In this document: positions 9,038 to 18,391 of the stretch, in pieces | How the letters are laid out: every line of letters starts with the position of its first letter | Position numbering within the stretch: the first letter of the stretch is position 1 | DNA from: Isoetes engelmannii | Lineage: Eukaryota > Streptophyta > Lycopodiopsida > Isoetales > Isoetaceae | Direction of reading: 5' to 3' | Length of the DNA stretch: 20,990 nt | NCBI GenBank assembly: GCA_011763485.2 | Contig: JAANSK020274936.1 | Coordinates: 1-20,990 of the forward strand | Program-made: the position numbers and the translations under genes | The notes under the pieces: generated by a model | What the model was told of the DNA's origin: nothing | Database searches by the model: none | Seen by the model: the letters and a program-made list of their open reading frames with translations, nothing else

Positions 9038-9473
9038 AGTTAACAACAAATAATCTTACAAAGATTTATCACAGCACATTTGAAGCAATTGGATCAGGCA
9101 AAAATATTCCTTCATGCACTACCATGGCGCTCATGTTGGCAAGTGGTATATCATCACTTTTCTCTAAAACAACATTCCTTCAAAGACACGGAGCCGATAG
9201 CTATGAGGTCTTTCAAGTGCAGCAAATGAATTGAAGCAGTTTCCTGGAAGAAGAGATGCAGATTTTAGTATAGGAAGCCACATCTGCATCAGTTTAGACT
9301 CAGTATAACAGCTCTTTATCTTAAACTAAAGCCATCAACAATAACCTTGGCCTGTTTTTCCAGACTAATTTTTTTTCTTGTGAAATTCTTATATATCTGC
9401 AGAGTTCTTTTGTGGCTCACAACACCAGGATTTATAGACTTCCATATTCCTATAGTAGCTCATATATGAAGAT

Positions 9474-9527
9474 GGAGCCATAGGCAGTGGAGTGTGGCTA
9501 TGTCTCCACTCCACTGCCTATGGCTCC
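9474..9527. repeat. Perfect 21-bp stem, 12-nt loop hairpin
   Basis: The left arm 9474-9494 begins GGAGCCATAGG and ends CAGTGGAGTG. The right arm 9507-9527 is its exact reverse complement, and the loop is TGGCTATGTCTC (9495-9506). The loop itself repeats part of the arm (TGGCTATG against GGCTCC/CCATAGG words). No mismatch or G-T pair occurs in 21 bp, so the arms are either recent or selected. The surroundings are non-coding on both sides. Candidates are a small-RNA precursor, a replication or repair fold-back duplication, or the core of a foldback element. It is shorter than a normal plant pri-miRNA fold. Confidence 0.85.
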
Positions 9528-9529
9528 TG

Positions 9530-9838
9530 AATCAATCCCCATCTTTGATGCGATCCCCGAGCATCACATCGGTCATTGGCCACTCGTACTCGGACAATAA
9601 TATTTCATGGGAGAATGCACCTAAAATAAGATAGTTTGAGTCAGCCTTTGTGGAAAATTCAGGATCTCTTCTTGGTGTTGCAATGTTCCTTTAGCTAACC
9701 CCGTTCTTCCCATCCTCATACCTATCATCACCTCTTGGTCGTCCGTCAACCATATATAGTGGTGCTATATTTGGAGCACTCCTGCTCAGGGACGTCCCAT
9801 TGGACAGTGGGACTGAGCTTGAATGGCCGGATTTTCTC
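9530..9838. other. Non-coding stretch
   Basis: No gene is recognised. The stretch separates the hairpin from the microsatellite and the minus-strand retrotransposon tail. Confidence 0.4.
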
Positions 9839-9920
9839 ATGTTGTTGTTGTAGCAGCAGCAGCAGCACCACCACCACTACCACCACTAATAATAATTATA
9901 ATAATAATATTTATTATCAT
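9839..9920. repeat. Compound trinucleotide microsatellite
   Basis: Consecutive runs of GTT, AGC, ACC and AAT/ATT triplets occur without a break. Read on the minus strand, it follows directly after the coding end of the retrotransposon relic at 9950-10275, so the AAT/ATT part is plausibly that element's simple-repeat tail, with later motif switches by slippage. Confidence 0.75.
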
Positions 9921-10275
9921 ACCCCTTAGGACCTTAAGGTCATGGAGCAACAATTACATTCTATTGTTTGATTGTATTTCAATCAAAAACAGTTTATGTG
10001 AGTTAACTTTTTTGGGGTAATAAAATTTTTTTGGATCCATATCTAAGAGACTATGAAAATTACGAAAACTAATATCAAATAAGTCTCTGAGTTTTGCATA
10101 TGATGTGCATGCTAAAAACACATGCTCTTCATCTTCAATACCCCCATTTGTGCACATCGAGCAAATCCATTCTTCTCTTGGAATGCCAGTCCATTTGTCC
10201 ATCTCTATTTGGTTCTTATGTGAACCTATGTTCCAAGATTTGTCTTGCATTAAGAAAGATTTGTCCTCCTCTGCT
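9920..10275 (-). pseudogene. C-terminal scrap of a non-LTR retrotransposon ORF2
   Basis: The minus-strand frame (stop near 9954) reads NIGSHKNQIEMDKWTGIPRE, then EWICSMCTNGGIEDEEHVFL and ACTSYAKLRDLF. This is the C-terminal zinc-finger-like region found after the reverse transcriptase of many non-LTR elements (G-x-H-x-L-x-x-E-x-G-R-W ... IPREER-x-C-x-x-C ... IEDE-x-H-x-x-x-x-C-P). The C-x2-C ... H-x4-C metal-binding residues are all present. RT and endonuclease are absent and the scrap abuts the start of the plus-strand LINE at about 10265, which may have inserted into it. It differs in type from the zf-RVT of the two L1 elements, so it is a separate family. Confidence 0.6.
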
Positions 10276-11475
10276 ATTTCTACTTCTCGTGTGTCAAGAG
10301 CTATTGACTTGATGATTCAAGAAAATCAGAGAGATATTGATTTTGTACTGCGTGAGCATTTAGCATGCGAGGCTCAGCTTGATTTTCCATTACCACCAGT
10401 AGAGGTGCTCTATGAAGCTGAGGTATGTAGAGACACCCTTAAGGCCTATGTAGCAGAAATTGATCATAATCTTCATAAGAAGTGCATTGGTAATTTGATG
10501 TCATTTGGAGTTGTGGGCCGGTATACTGGTGTCTATTTGGATGTTAGAAAGCTTGGATACTAGTTAACAGGTCATCTTCGAAGAATTAGACTTCCCCGGC
10601 TATTGCACATTGAAAATGTTGGATAAAAAAAAACCTTTCTTGATTGTTTTTTATGATAATGATGTAGCAGGCCAGTTGGTGGCACGAGGGATTGATCCTA
10701 TGTGGAGCGATTATATATTGTACCAGTCTTATTCCCCAGGTTTTAACCCCAACATGCTCAATACTTTGCAAATGCCTTGTTGGTTCTCAATCTCCAATTT
10801 TCCTCCTGACTTATTGGTCCTCAAGTTCCTCATTAACATTGCTAATGGTTTGGGCACCCATTTGGCCCACCCCATTGTTGATGGGGCAAAGATCTTTGTG
10901 TCACTTTCCCTTGGCATGCATTGCCAAAGTCGGTTGTGATTAAAAGTGGTCCCACGTTCCTTAAATTTCACTTGAAATTGCTTAATGGTCCTCAAGTTGC
11001 TCTATTATTTCCTCCGCTAGCAATGTTTGCTAACTTTCGAGCTAAGAAGGATTGTCCTGTTGTTGTCCCCTACATGCCCCTACCCTCTATTGCCACACCT
11101 CCTGCTTCTATCCCCAATACTTCTACACAGCCCGTGTTTCCTCCACAGCCCATGTCTTGTGCAAATACAACAAATGTGACTTCTGTTGCTCATTCCCCTC
11201 CTACTAAGACTCATGACCTTCTTTTTGATGATGCTACTACAACCAAATTGCATTCGACTCAAATAGAACAAGAGCAGCAAGAAAGAGCTCATGCAGGATG
11301 GACTAAAGTCAGTTTGAAAAAAAAACTGCAAGAAACAAGCATGTTCACTATGCAAATCAGGCTGTCACTTCTACAGATATATGGGGAGGATGGAGCAGAG
11401 AGAAGGCTCTCTACGCCAAGCAGTGCACAATTGAAGGGTGGAACAGAGAGAAGGCTCCCCCTTACCACTTTCTAG
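10270..11475 (+). pseudogene. LINE ORF1 remnant, DUF4283 type
   Basis: Frame 1 is open to a TAG at 10561 and includes HLACEAQLDFPLPPVEVLYE. Frame 2 then carries the core of DUF4283 (10570-10930): VIFEELDFPGYCTLKMLD, PFLIVFYDNDVAGQLVARG, SYSPGFNPN, MPCWFSISNFPPDLL. The reading returns to frame 1 at about 10921 (PKSVVIKSGPTFLKFHLKLL), followed by a proline/threonine-rich linker and the ORF1-typical GWTKVSLKKKLQ at about 11300. In intact elements this protein coats the element RNA and is needed for retrotransposition. At least two frameshifts, near 10560 and 10925, break it. At 11384-11452 an AGAGAGAAGGCTC word is duplicated. A zinc knuckle was not seen. Confidence 0.7.
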
Positions 11476-11571
11476 GACTTATTAGGAAGATCTCCCAAGA
11501 GAATCTCATGGGGATGATGTGATAGACACACAGGTAGTGAATATGGAAGTGGAACATCCCAATTAAGTATT

Positions 11572-12260
11572 ATGAATATTGTGTCATGGAATGTTTTGGG
11601 CATTGCTTCTTCTCTAAGTAAAAGAAGCAGATTGTCTCTTTATTTAACCAATTTGTGGATTTTTGTTGCCTTCAAGAACACAAATGTTGGCTTCCATTCT
11701 GGGTCATGAATATAATGTTCTTATTGTGGCAACTAACTCATCTAAAGCTGGGGTCGTCACTGCTTGGAGGTCTTCCACTGATGTGACATTTACTCCGATT
11801 GATAAGTTTGGTCGTTGGATTATTGTTAAATGGCAGGACAAGGGTCAGGAATGGGTATTGTAAATGTTTATGCTCATAATCGAACGGATCAAAAGGGGTT
11901 CTCTATGGGCTTCTTTGAGGAGTAAGGTGCTTAGACTTGGAAGTAATTTTGCTAGGTTTATGGTTCGTGATCTTAAGATGGTGGAAGCAGAAGCTGATAG
12001 ATGTTGTAAAGGATCACAAGTAATCCAAGGATTTGAGAGGGAACAGTGGCGACGTTTCTTGCTAGATTGTAGATGGGCGGAAATTGATGGAGACCAGTCA
12101 TTCCCATGGTGTAATGATTGGATGGGTTATGGTAGAGCTTATGGTCGCCATGATCGTGGCTATTAAAATGTTCTTGCTGCTGGTTTGGTACTTCCTTTTC
12201 AGAGGACTAATCTTTTGAATAGCTCCGTTTTAGATCATAACCCACAATTGTTTCCTTCTT
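11572..12260 (+). pseudogene. LINE ORF2 endonuclease (APE-type) remnant
   Basis: The ORF2 start is ATG 11572 with MNIVSWNVLGIASSL, the APE opening motif with its catalytic Asn. CLQEHKCW (11667-11690, frame 1) carries the metal-binding Glu. A frameshift follows and frame 2 continues with GVVTAW and GRWIIVKW to a stop at 11861, just before NVYAHN. The later part reads DRCCKGSQVIQGFEREQWRR, then HDRGY, and LDHNPQLFPSLF in place of SDHxP. The catalytic GDFN block is RDLK here (11966-11977), so both the Gly and the metal-contacting Asn are changed. In a live element this domain nicks the target strand to prime reverse transcription. It is clearly inactive. Confidence 0.75.
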
Positions 12261-12269
12261 TGTTTTCAA

Positions 12270-13990
12270 GTAACAGGAGACCTACTAAAACATTTTTCAA
12301 GCTCAATACCAGTTACTTAAAGAATGAAGAGTTTAAAATGGGTTGTAAAGATGTATGGGCACATGCATTCTCTCCATCCAGGGGGATGCCAAGGGTAGTA
12401 GCTGCCATGGTGGCAATCAAATCTTTTGTTAAGGAATGGGGTCATTGTAAAGTGCTCGAGGCTAAAGGTCAATTGACAGCTTTATATCTATCAAGAGTTA
12501 CAAATATGCAGAGCTCACGTTTCACCTTCTGGCATTAGAGAGAACAGATCTTGAAAGAAATTAAGGATATTGAGATCGAGCAGGTGACTGGAGCTAAGTT
12601 GAAGGCTGGTCTACAACAGTTCAATTTTGGTGATAGGTGATCACAATTCTTTCTTAAAGCGGAAAAAAGGAGGAGGATGGCAACTTCTGTTCATTATCTC
12701 AGCCTTCCAGATGACTCGGAGATCTCTGACCGGTGCAGCTAAAGCAACACCTTCATAATCATTTTGCAACATTCATTGCTGGACATCACTTACCTTTTCA
12801 GGAGGACATGCAATTTGCAGTGTTGACTAAAGTGCGTTCTATTATTTCAGCAGCACTTTTGGAGACAAATATCACTAGGGATGACTAAGGTGCAGTGGCT
12901 CACCTATTGGAGAAAGTAAAATGTCCAGGTCTAGATGGAAATTCCAATAGAATTTTCCCAAGAAAATTGGGAGTGGCTTGGAGATAACATATATCATGCA
13001 TTTTGTGAATTTAGAAGATAGAGGTTTGGAAAAAATTCTTAATACAGGTGCCACTCCCTTATCCCCAAGTGTAAAGAGCCCAAGAACATTTCGGATTGGC
13101 GTCCTATCATATTGCTCCGTATGGTGTATAAGATTTTGCGAAAGCTCTGGCAGAGAAGATTTGTGTTTTCTTGCTGAGTCAATGTCTTCAACCCAAACAG
13201 GTTTCTTGCATGGAAGTTGTATGTATTCTTGATAATGTTGTCGCGGCCGATGAAGGCATGTATTGGGCAAGGCTAAAGGTACATTGTATTGTATATCTCA
13301 AACTTGACTTTGCCAAGGCGTATGACAGCGTGGATTGAGGTTTTTTAGAGAAGTGTCTATTGGCCTTAGGGTTTGGTATCCCATTCGCAAGAGATGTGAT
13401 GAAGCTGCATACTTCTGCAAGATCTACAGTACTCTTCCAGGAAGATCCCTCTGCTATCTTTCCTATTCGTAGAGGAGTTCGTCAAGGTTTTCCTTTGGCT
13501 CCATTGCTTTTTACAATAGTGGCAGAGGTGCTCTCACAATCGTTCTCTAGTGCTACTGGGGATGAAGTGATTAGGGGTTTACCTATGGATAATGGCTCTC
13601 AAGAAATTATTAATCATTATGCAGATGATACCTTTCTATTCTTGTTAGTAGAAGATGATAATCTCCAAAATGCAAAGCTTCTGCTTGAAACATTTTCCTT
13701 AGCCTTTGGAGCACAAATGTTCTGCTCTGTGGACTTTAGATGATGAAGTTCCACCATGTGTTCTTGCCTATCCCTGGAAGGTGTTGCTTCACGGGAAGGC
13801 AACCAAGTTACTTGGTATCCCTGTGGGTATTCATGTCTCAACTTCTGATGCTTGGGATGTCATAATAGAGGGTTTGAGGAGACACCTTTTTTGGTGGGAT
13901 ATTGCGAAACTCTCTATACCTGGAAGGGTAGGAGTTGCTAAAAATGTCTTAAGCAACACACATGTTTATATGGTTTCTGCCATTCTTTCT
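12270..13990 (+). pseudogene. LINE ORF2 reverse transcriptase remnant
   Basis: After the linker (QQFNFGDR, SQFFLKAEKRRRMAT near 12615-12680) come KCPGLDGNSNRIFP (12919-12960), the NISDWRPI-type block near 13090, LKLDFAKAYDSVD (13297-13335) with the first catalytic Asp, RGVRQGFPLAPLLF (about 13471-13512), and HYADDTFLFL (13615-13644) with the catalytic Asp pair. These are the palm and finger motifs of L1-clade reverse transcriptases, in normal order and spacing. Fingers and palm are spread over three frames with stops, for example a TGA directly after the motif-A block, where a Trp is normal. The thumb region with RNFIWGGNEAGVVVNVAW lies near 14027-14080. Confidence 0.82.
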
Positions 13991-13999
13991 TCCTAATCA

Positions 14000-15126
14000 A
14001 AGTTTCAGGAAATTGTGGGTATTATCAGAAACTTTATTTGGGGTGGAAATGAAGCTGGGGTTGTGGTAAATGTTGCATGGTCTAAGTGTATAAAACCTAA
14101 GTCTGCTGGAGGTTTGGGCATGACAAATTTGCACTTGTAGAGTAAGGTCATGATCTCAAAATTGTGGGTAAGGACAATTCTCCTGGTTTACGACGATTGC
14201 ACAGGCTCTTACCCACTGTATTCCTTTTGGTAAAGTCACGCTTAAACTTGTTCTTCCATGGAGTCTATTTTATGAGTTGCGGCCTTATCATAATGCTTCT
14301 TCATTTTTAAAGGGATTGTTAGACTCTTGGCATACTGTCAAAACACTATTTCACATTAGAACTGCTTGTGCTCAGTTGGATGCACCTTGTTGGTGGATCC
14401 CTCTGGCAGACAATGCACCACTAAGCTCTCAAGTGCACCCATTGACTCAAAGACATTGAAAAATGGCTGGAATTTGACAATTGCAGCGTGGTATGGTTGG
14501 AGGCTTTTCAGTTAAAGTTTTTATTGGGGCGATGGGATAGAGCTCTTTGGCAAAAAGTAGGTAGTTGACTATCTACAGCCTATCTTGCCACATCAAGAAG
14601 ATATTTTAGTATGGATTTGTCATGAGGAGGTTATGGAGTGCAAACTTATAAACTTTATGTATAAGTTGCTGCTTGATACTAATAATATTTCTCCATCTGA
14701 TAAGTGGCCCCTTCAACTCCTTCCTCTTCAATGGCAGCAGATGTGGTTTTGGGCATGGGGTAAGCTATTTCATTCTAAAGTGGCAGTTCTTTGGTGGCAG
14801 ATTCTTCATAGATGTCTTGGGGTTAACGTGCTTGTCCACAAGTTTAACCCTAGAATATCAGATCAGTGTCCAGTATGCAAGCGTGGATCTAAGACCATTG
14901 AGCATTGCTTTTTCATGTGTGACCACCTTAGACTTGTCTGATGGTTGCTTTGGACTATCTGAAACAAAAGAAGATTGGTAATCTTCAAAGGTCTGAATGT
15001 GGCAGATAATTGTATTCTCCAAGAAGCTCAAGATCGCATTGCTAAATCGTATCATTGTTCTTCACTTACCCCTGGTAAGAGGCGATTGATCTTTGTGGAG
15101 TATTTGGATGTGCGCTCTTATGCTTA
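14000..15126 (+). pseudogene. LINE ORF2 C-terminal region with zf-RVT
   Basis: The region opens with the thumb-side IIRNFIWGGNEAGVVVNVAW and KPKSAGGLGM. The frame at 14585-14941 encodes QWQQMWFWAWGKLFHSKVAV, LWWQILHRCLGVN, then QCPVCKRGSKTIEHCFFMC, a complete C-x2-C ... H-x4-C zf-RVT finger. It is followed in another frame by NKRRLVIFKGLNV, matching WKRRRLWIFQGVQ in the minus-strand LINE at 18390-19834. Block by block the two elements align over this whole part, so they belong to the same plant L1 lineage. Stops near 14140, 14457 and 14939 show decay. Confidence 0.75.
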
Positions 15127-15245
15127 GGCATGTTGCTTCACTCGGTGGATCTTGCTTATGCACTGAGCGTTTATTCCTATCTTTGCATTTACACTTGTAC
15201 TTGACTCTTTAAATAAATTAAATTTGATGTCCTTCAACAAAAAAT

Positions 15246-16148
15246 AGTACCTTGGAGGTACGAAAGATAATATAGTACCTTGGAGGTACGAGGAATATGT
15301 AGTACTTTTGGAGTACAAAATTACTCATACCTATTTATGAATTGTACATGAATAAGAAATCTCTAGGTTGACGATCGTGGATGATCCATCTTGAGAAGGG
15401 ATGGATTGAGATATCATTAATGAGCGCAAATGATCCACCTTGAGAAGGATGGATTGAAATGGAATGTAAATCGAATGTCACAGATGATCTATCTTGAGAA
15501 GGGATGGACTGATATGAATCAGAGCATGGGGGAGTGGTCCACGTCGAATGGGTTATGGAAATATAGAAAATACTATATGTAAATATTATCTCTTTGTGTT
15601 TGCCTAGTAATATACGGGCCAAGGAATAATATTAATGCTAAAGGAGACTTTTGTGAAACATAACATTTATGTATCTTGGAGGTGTGATGGACATCTGGTA
15701 CTCTAGAAGTACAAGTACCTTGGAGATACTGGAGATATTTGGTACTCTGGGAGTACAAGTACATTGGAGGTACGTGGAATATTTAGTACTCTTGAAGTAC
15801 TAAATTATTCATAACTATTTCTAAAGTGTAGAAATAGGAAATCTCTAGGTTGATTATCGTGGATGATCCATCTTGAGAAGGGAGAGATCATGAATGAGCA
15901 TAAATGATCCACCTTGAGAAGGATGGATTGAAATGGAGTGTAAGTCAGATGTCACGGACGATCTATCTTGAGAAGGGATGGATTGGTATGAATCAGAGCA
16001 CGGGGGGAGTGGTCCTTGTCGAATGGGTTATGTAAATATGGAAAATACTATATGTAAATATTATCTCTCTGTGGTTATCTAGTAATAATAAGGGTCAAGG
16101 AATAATGTGAATGCTAAAAGAGACTTTTGTGAAACATAACATCTATGT
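15246..16148. repeat. Two-copy tandem repeat, unit about 480 bp
   Basis: 15246-15667 and 15668-16148 are two copies of one complex unit. Positions such as CTCTAGGTTG (15361 and 15843) and CATAACAT (15659 and 16135) are offset by 476-482 bp, and identity looks close to nine in ten. Each unit opens with a cluster of 15-bp GTAC palindromes (three in copy 1, six in copy 2). It continues with three spaced TGATCYAYCTTGAGAAGG hairpin motifs (about 15381, 15430, 15484; 15863, 15904, 15957). It closes with a conserved AT-rich part containing ACTATATGTAAATATTATCT. There is no coding frame. The array begins right after the A-rich end of the LINE, so the LINE may have landed at its edge. Confidence 0.85.
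15247..15800. repeat. Cluster of nine 15-bp GTAC palindromes
   Basis: Palindromes start at 15247, 15275, 15302, 15671, 15698, 15715, 15742, 15759 and 15786, each 15 bp long. Examples are GTACCTTGGAGGTAC, GTACTTTTGGAGTAC, GTACTCTAGAAGTAC and GTACTCTTGAAGTAC. The arms pair over five positions around a five-base loop close to TTGGA. Position 5 and its partner change together (C-G in the first two, T-A in four others), while 4, 6 and 8 have G-T or single mismatches. Within clusters the spacing is mostly 17 or 27-28 bp. They may be protein-binding sites, RNA hairpins or a self-propagating palindrome. Confidence 0.8.
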
Positions 16149-16149
16149 A

Positions 16150-17430
16150 CCTATTGTTATAATGGATGGGGTCGAGATATTCTAAGGAACGGAGAAAAGG
16201 CCAAGGAGAATAAGATGGCATCTTATTTTAACAAAAGTACCTCTCTACATATATATAAGGGAACGGTAATGTGAAAGGGTCATGGATATTAAGCAAAAGG
16301 CCTTGAGCTAATAAAAGGCAAGTGCTAAAAAAGGCTAAAGTTATGGAGACATCTATAAATAGATTTTAAACTTCAGTTGGACATAGCTACGCAATCAGAG
16401 CTCCAATTGAGGTGATTTTTACTTCCGTGGAACCATCTTGGAGTCTAGTTTTTGACGGCATGTCTCCTGGTTCATCCGTATGAGGGAGTAATGGCTGAAA
16501 ATGTGACAATAGGTCATAGATGACTGCCACAATGGCATCATAGTTTGTGACTATTACATCCTGAGTCCTTATCTATTCTCTAAGCTAATTGGTGTTCCTA
16601 TTGATCAGAGTCTATATGGAGTAGTTTGATCAATTTGAAAAGCCTGAAGCTAGTGTGTGGTATTTGCCATGTTTACCATAAGCCCAGTGGATGTGGTTCT
16701 AGGTGGTTAATCGTGCTTCTGCACCCATTTTGTATGAATAAAGATCAACTTGTCTTTGTTCGTCACTTGTTTGAATGTTCATTAATTGTTGCTAAAGTCT
16801 TGCAGTAACGTTGGCATTTGTTAAAGATTGCAAACATAGTTCATAAATAATATCATTAGCAGGCTTGCCTAACTTTGAGGTTCGCTTTTTCTTGCAATTC
16901 TAAGGTGTCCAGGTGTAGGACATCTCATCAAAAAATTGATGTGGACGAATGTTATCCGTTGGATTTATTATTTTGTGATCGTGCGGTTGGGGAAATTAGA
17001 AATTCCCCAAAAATTCCTTTCCCTGTTGCTATCCGTCCACACTTCCGACTGTGAACCTGGTCGTTAGGCAAAAAAAAATGAGATGGGCTAAGAGGGAAGA
17101 GGCGGCAGAGTTAAAAGCCCATCCCTGTTATCCCGATTCTGACGTTTTCGGCCTAAGCTTGAACATTGATGTTTGTTCTATGAGTGTGGGTATTGCAAAG
17201 TTATACTTTTAGGCCACTTTGACGACCTGACTTGTTATGGGAAACGCGACCCCTGTTGGAATCCAGAGAAGTCTCTCGAATATCTTCTTATCCAAATGAT
17301 TATTTGCTTGTGCTAAGAGCTTCCTGAGTTGATCCACCATGTCAAGGCAACGACAGGCAATGCCTGATTAAAGGATCTTCAATCGGCTGCCGTCTTTCGC
17401 TCATCTTCAACCTACATAGAGGCCATGAAT
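16150..17430. other. Long non-coding stretch
   Basis: No gene is recognised. A TATATATAAGG at about 16250 and CTATAAATAG at about 16353 are TATA-like but lead to no open frame. Around 16380-16460 the wording (ACTTCAGTTGGACATAGC, then GAGCTCCAATTGAGGTGA) resembles untranslated sequence common in decayed plant retroelements, too weakly to name one. At 16990 a small fold, GGGGAAATT-aga-AATTCCCC, is present. Confidence 0.4.
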
Positions 17431-17907
17431 TTTCCAGGTAAGATGATATTTGGTACGAAAATACACGATGAAACTATTAGACTCAGTTGTTTCTTCTACT
17501 CAATAAGATCCTTAATAAGAAATTTATGCATGTTCACTTATACAGAATGTTCCAGGCATTGTTGTTAAGTTGCTAAATCCATGTTGCCTTGTTCTTACCA
17601 CCTTAACCACTAACTGTTCTGACCGTCTTGCTTATGCAGCAGTCAGACAGAGCTTTTACATACACAATGCAGTGTGATAGCAGCACGTACTGTGATCAGC
17701 CTATGGAATCAAGAAGATTTTGCTGTCCGAAAATCTACTTTTGATATTGATGAAAGGTATCTTCTTGAACTGTTTATGTTTCTACAATCTTTGATTTTCT
17801 GCTCTGGCTGCAAGCTTTATGTACGGGTATGCGTTTATTTATATTGGTTCGTGAGAAAGGATATGAAAATGGAACGTAAATCTGGTAAAGAATGGGATGG
17901 GAGATAG
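17428..17907 (+). other. Weak exon-intron-exon pattern, product unknown
   Basis: ATGAATTTTCCAG at about 17426-17438 runs into a GTAAGATG donor. A TTATGCAG acceptor ends near 17639, and the sequence from 17650 to 17905 is open in one frame (IAARTVISLWNQEDFAVRKS ... KMERKSGKEWDG). The joined frame from the ATG hits a stop after about 17 codons, and the long frame has no ATG in that splice form. No family resemblance is seen. It could be a decayed gene or chance. Confidence 0.15.
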
Positions 17908-18065
17908 GACTTTGTAAATCATTCTTACCTTTAGAAATTTTTTATATAAAAAAAAAGTCAACCATCACTTGTAGCAACAGATGCAAGAGACAATTCAAAC
18001 ATGCAATGCAGAGATTATAATTTAGATTGACATTCAATCTAACTAGAAGCGTGGAATCTTTTGTC

Positions 18066-18155
18066 GTTCACTTTTAGTGCTTTGAGATGAGTAGGAAGGA
18101 GGAGATAAATGTTCACTTTTAGTGCTTTGATATAAGCAGGAAGGAGGAGATAAAT
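18066..18155. repeat. 45-bp tandem duplication
   Basis: 18066-18110 and 18111-18155 are head-to-tail copies beginning GTTCACTTTTAGTGCTTTGA and ending AGGAAGGAGGAGATAAAT. They differ at only about three positions, so the event is recent compared with the other repeats here. No coding function is seen. Confidence 0.85.
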
Positions 18156-18196
18156 GCAACACTAGAAGATAATTCTTTTGTTGGAGAAATTCAAGC

Positions 18197-18257
18197 CAGA
18201 TTGGGTAAATGTACAGATTTTGAAATTCAATTCAGATTGGTTAAATGTACAGATTTT
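18197..18257. repeat. 25-bp direct repeat, 36-bp period
   Basis: CAGATTGGGTAAATGTACAG plus ATTTT at 18197-18221 recurs with one change at 18233-18257. It lies just downstream of the 45-bp tandem duplication, suggesting a small slippage-prone zone upstream of the LINE-interrupted PPR relic. Confidence 0.8.
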
Positions 18258-18377
18258 ATACTTATTCGTTCATTGGCATATGACAAGTGTCCTTATTCTA
18301 TTGCTTTATCATCTACAGTCCCATCTGCCATAGGTTACGATACATTTTGGCCTAGATATTTTTACCATCTAAGCAAA

Positions 18378-18391
18378 CTTCATGGACAGTT
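18378..18391. repeat. Target-site duplication of minus-strand LINE, left copy
   Basis: CTTCATGGACAGTT here is repeated exactly at 19835-19848 on the other side of the LINE. Twelve bases are unambiguous. The last two Ts merge with the poly(T), which is the plus-strand view of the element's poly(A). Confidence 0.9.

Larger units (their letters stand above)
10265..15245 (+). mobile_element. Nearly full-length, decayed plant L1-type LINE
   Basis: About 5 kb with the full order of a plant L1: ORF1 with a DUF4283-type RNA-binding domain (about 10480-11475), ORF2 with APE endonuclease (11572-12260), reverse transcriptase (about 12540-13990) and zf-RVT zinc finger (14585-14950), then a short 3' UTR ending near TTCAACAAAAAA (about 15234-15245). 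The 3' terminus resembles that of the minus-strand LINE, which ends GTTCTTC before its poly(A). The 5' limit is set only by the end of the minus-strand scrap at 10275 and the first ORF1-like residues. No target-site duplication was found. Several frameshifts and stops in both ORFs, plus AT-rich composition, show that it is old and immobile. Confidence 0.8.

Noticed and set aside
9735-10020. Ser/Thr/Ile-homopolymer frames
   Set aside because: They are translations of the trinucleotide microsatellite.
15246-16148. CRISPR-like array, because short palindromic repeats recur with spacers
   Set aside because: The repeats are 15 bp and variable, spacers are short and themselves repeated, no cas genes are present, and the context is plant nuclear DNA.
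16590-16640. A short PIDQSLYG-like frame reminiscent of a Copia reverse transcriptase tail
   Set aside because: Only eight residues match, with no flanking pol motifs in order; not enough to name an element.
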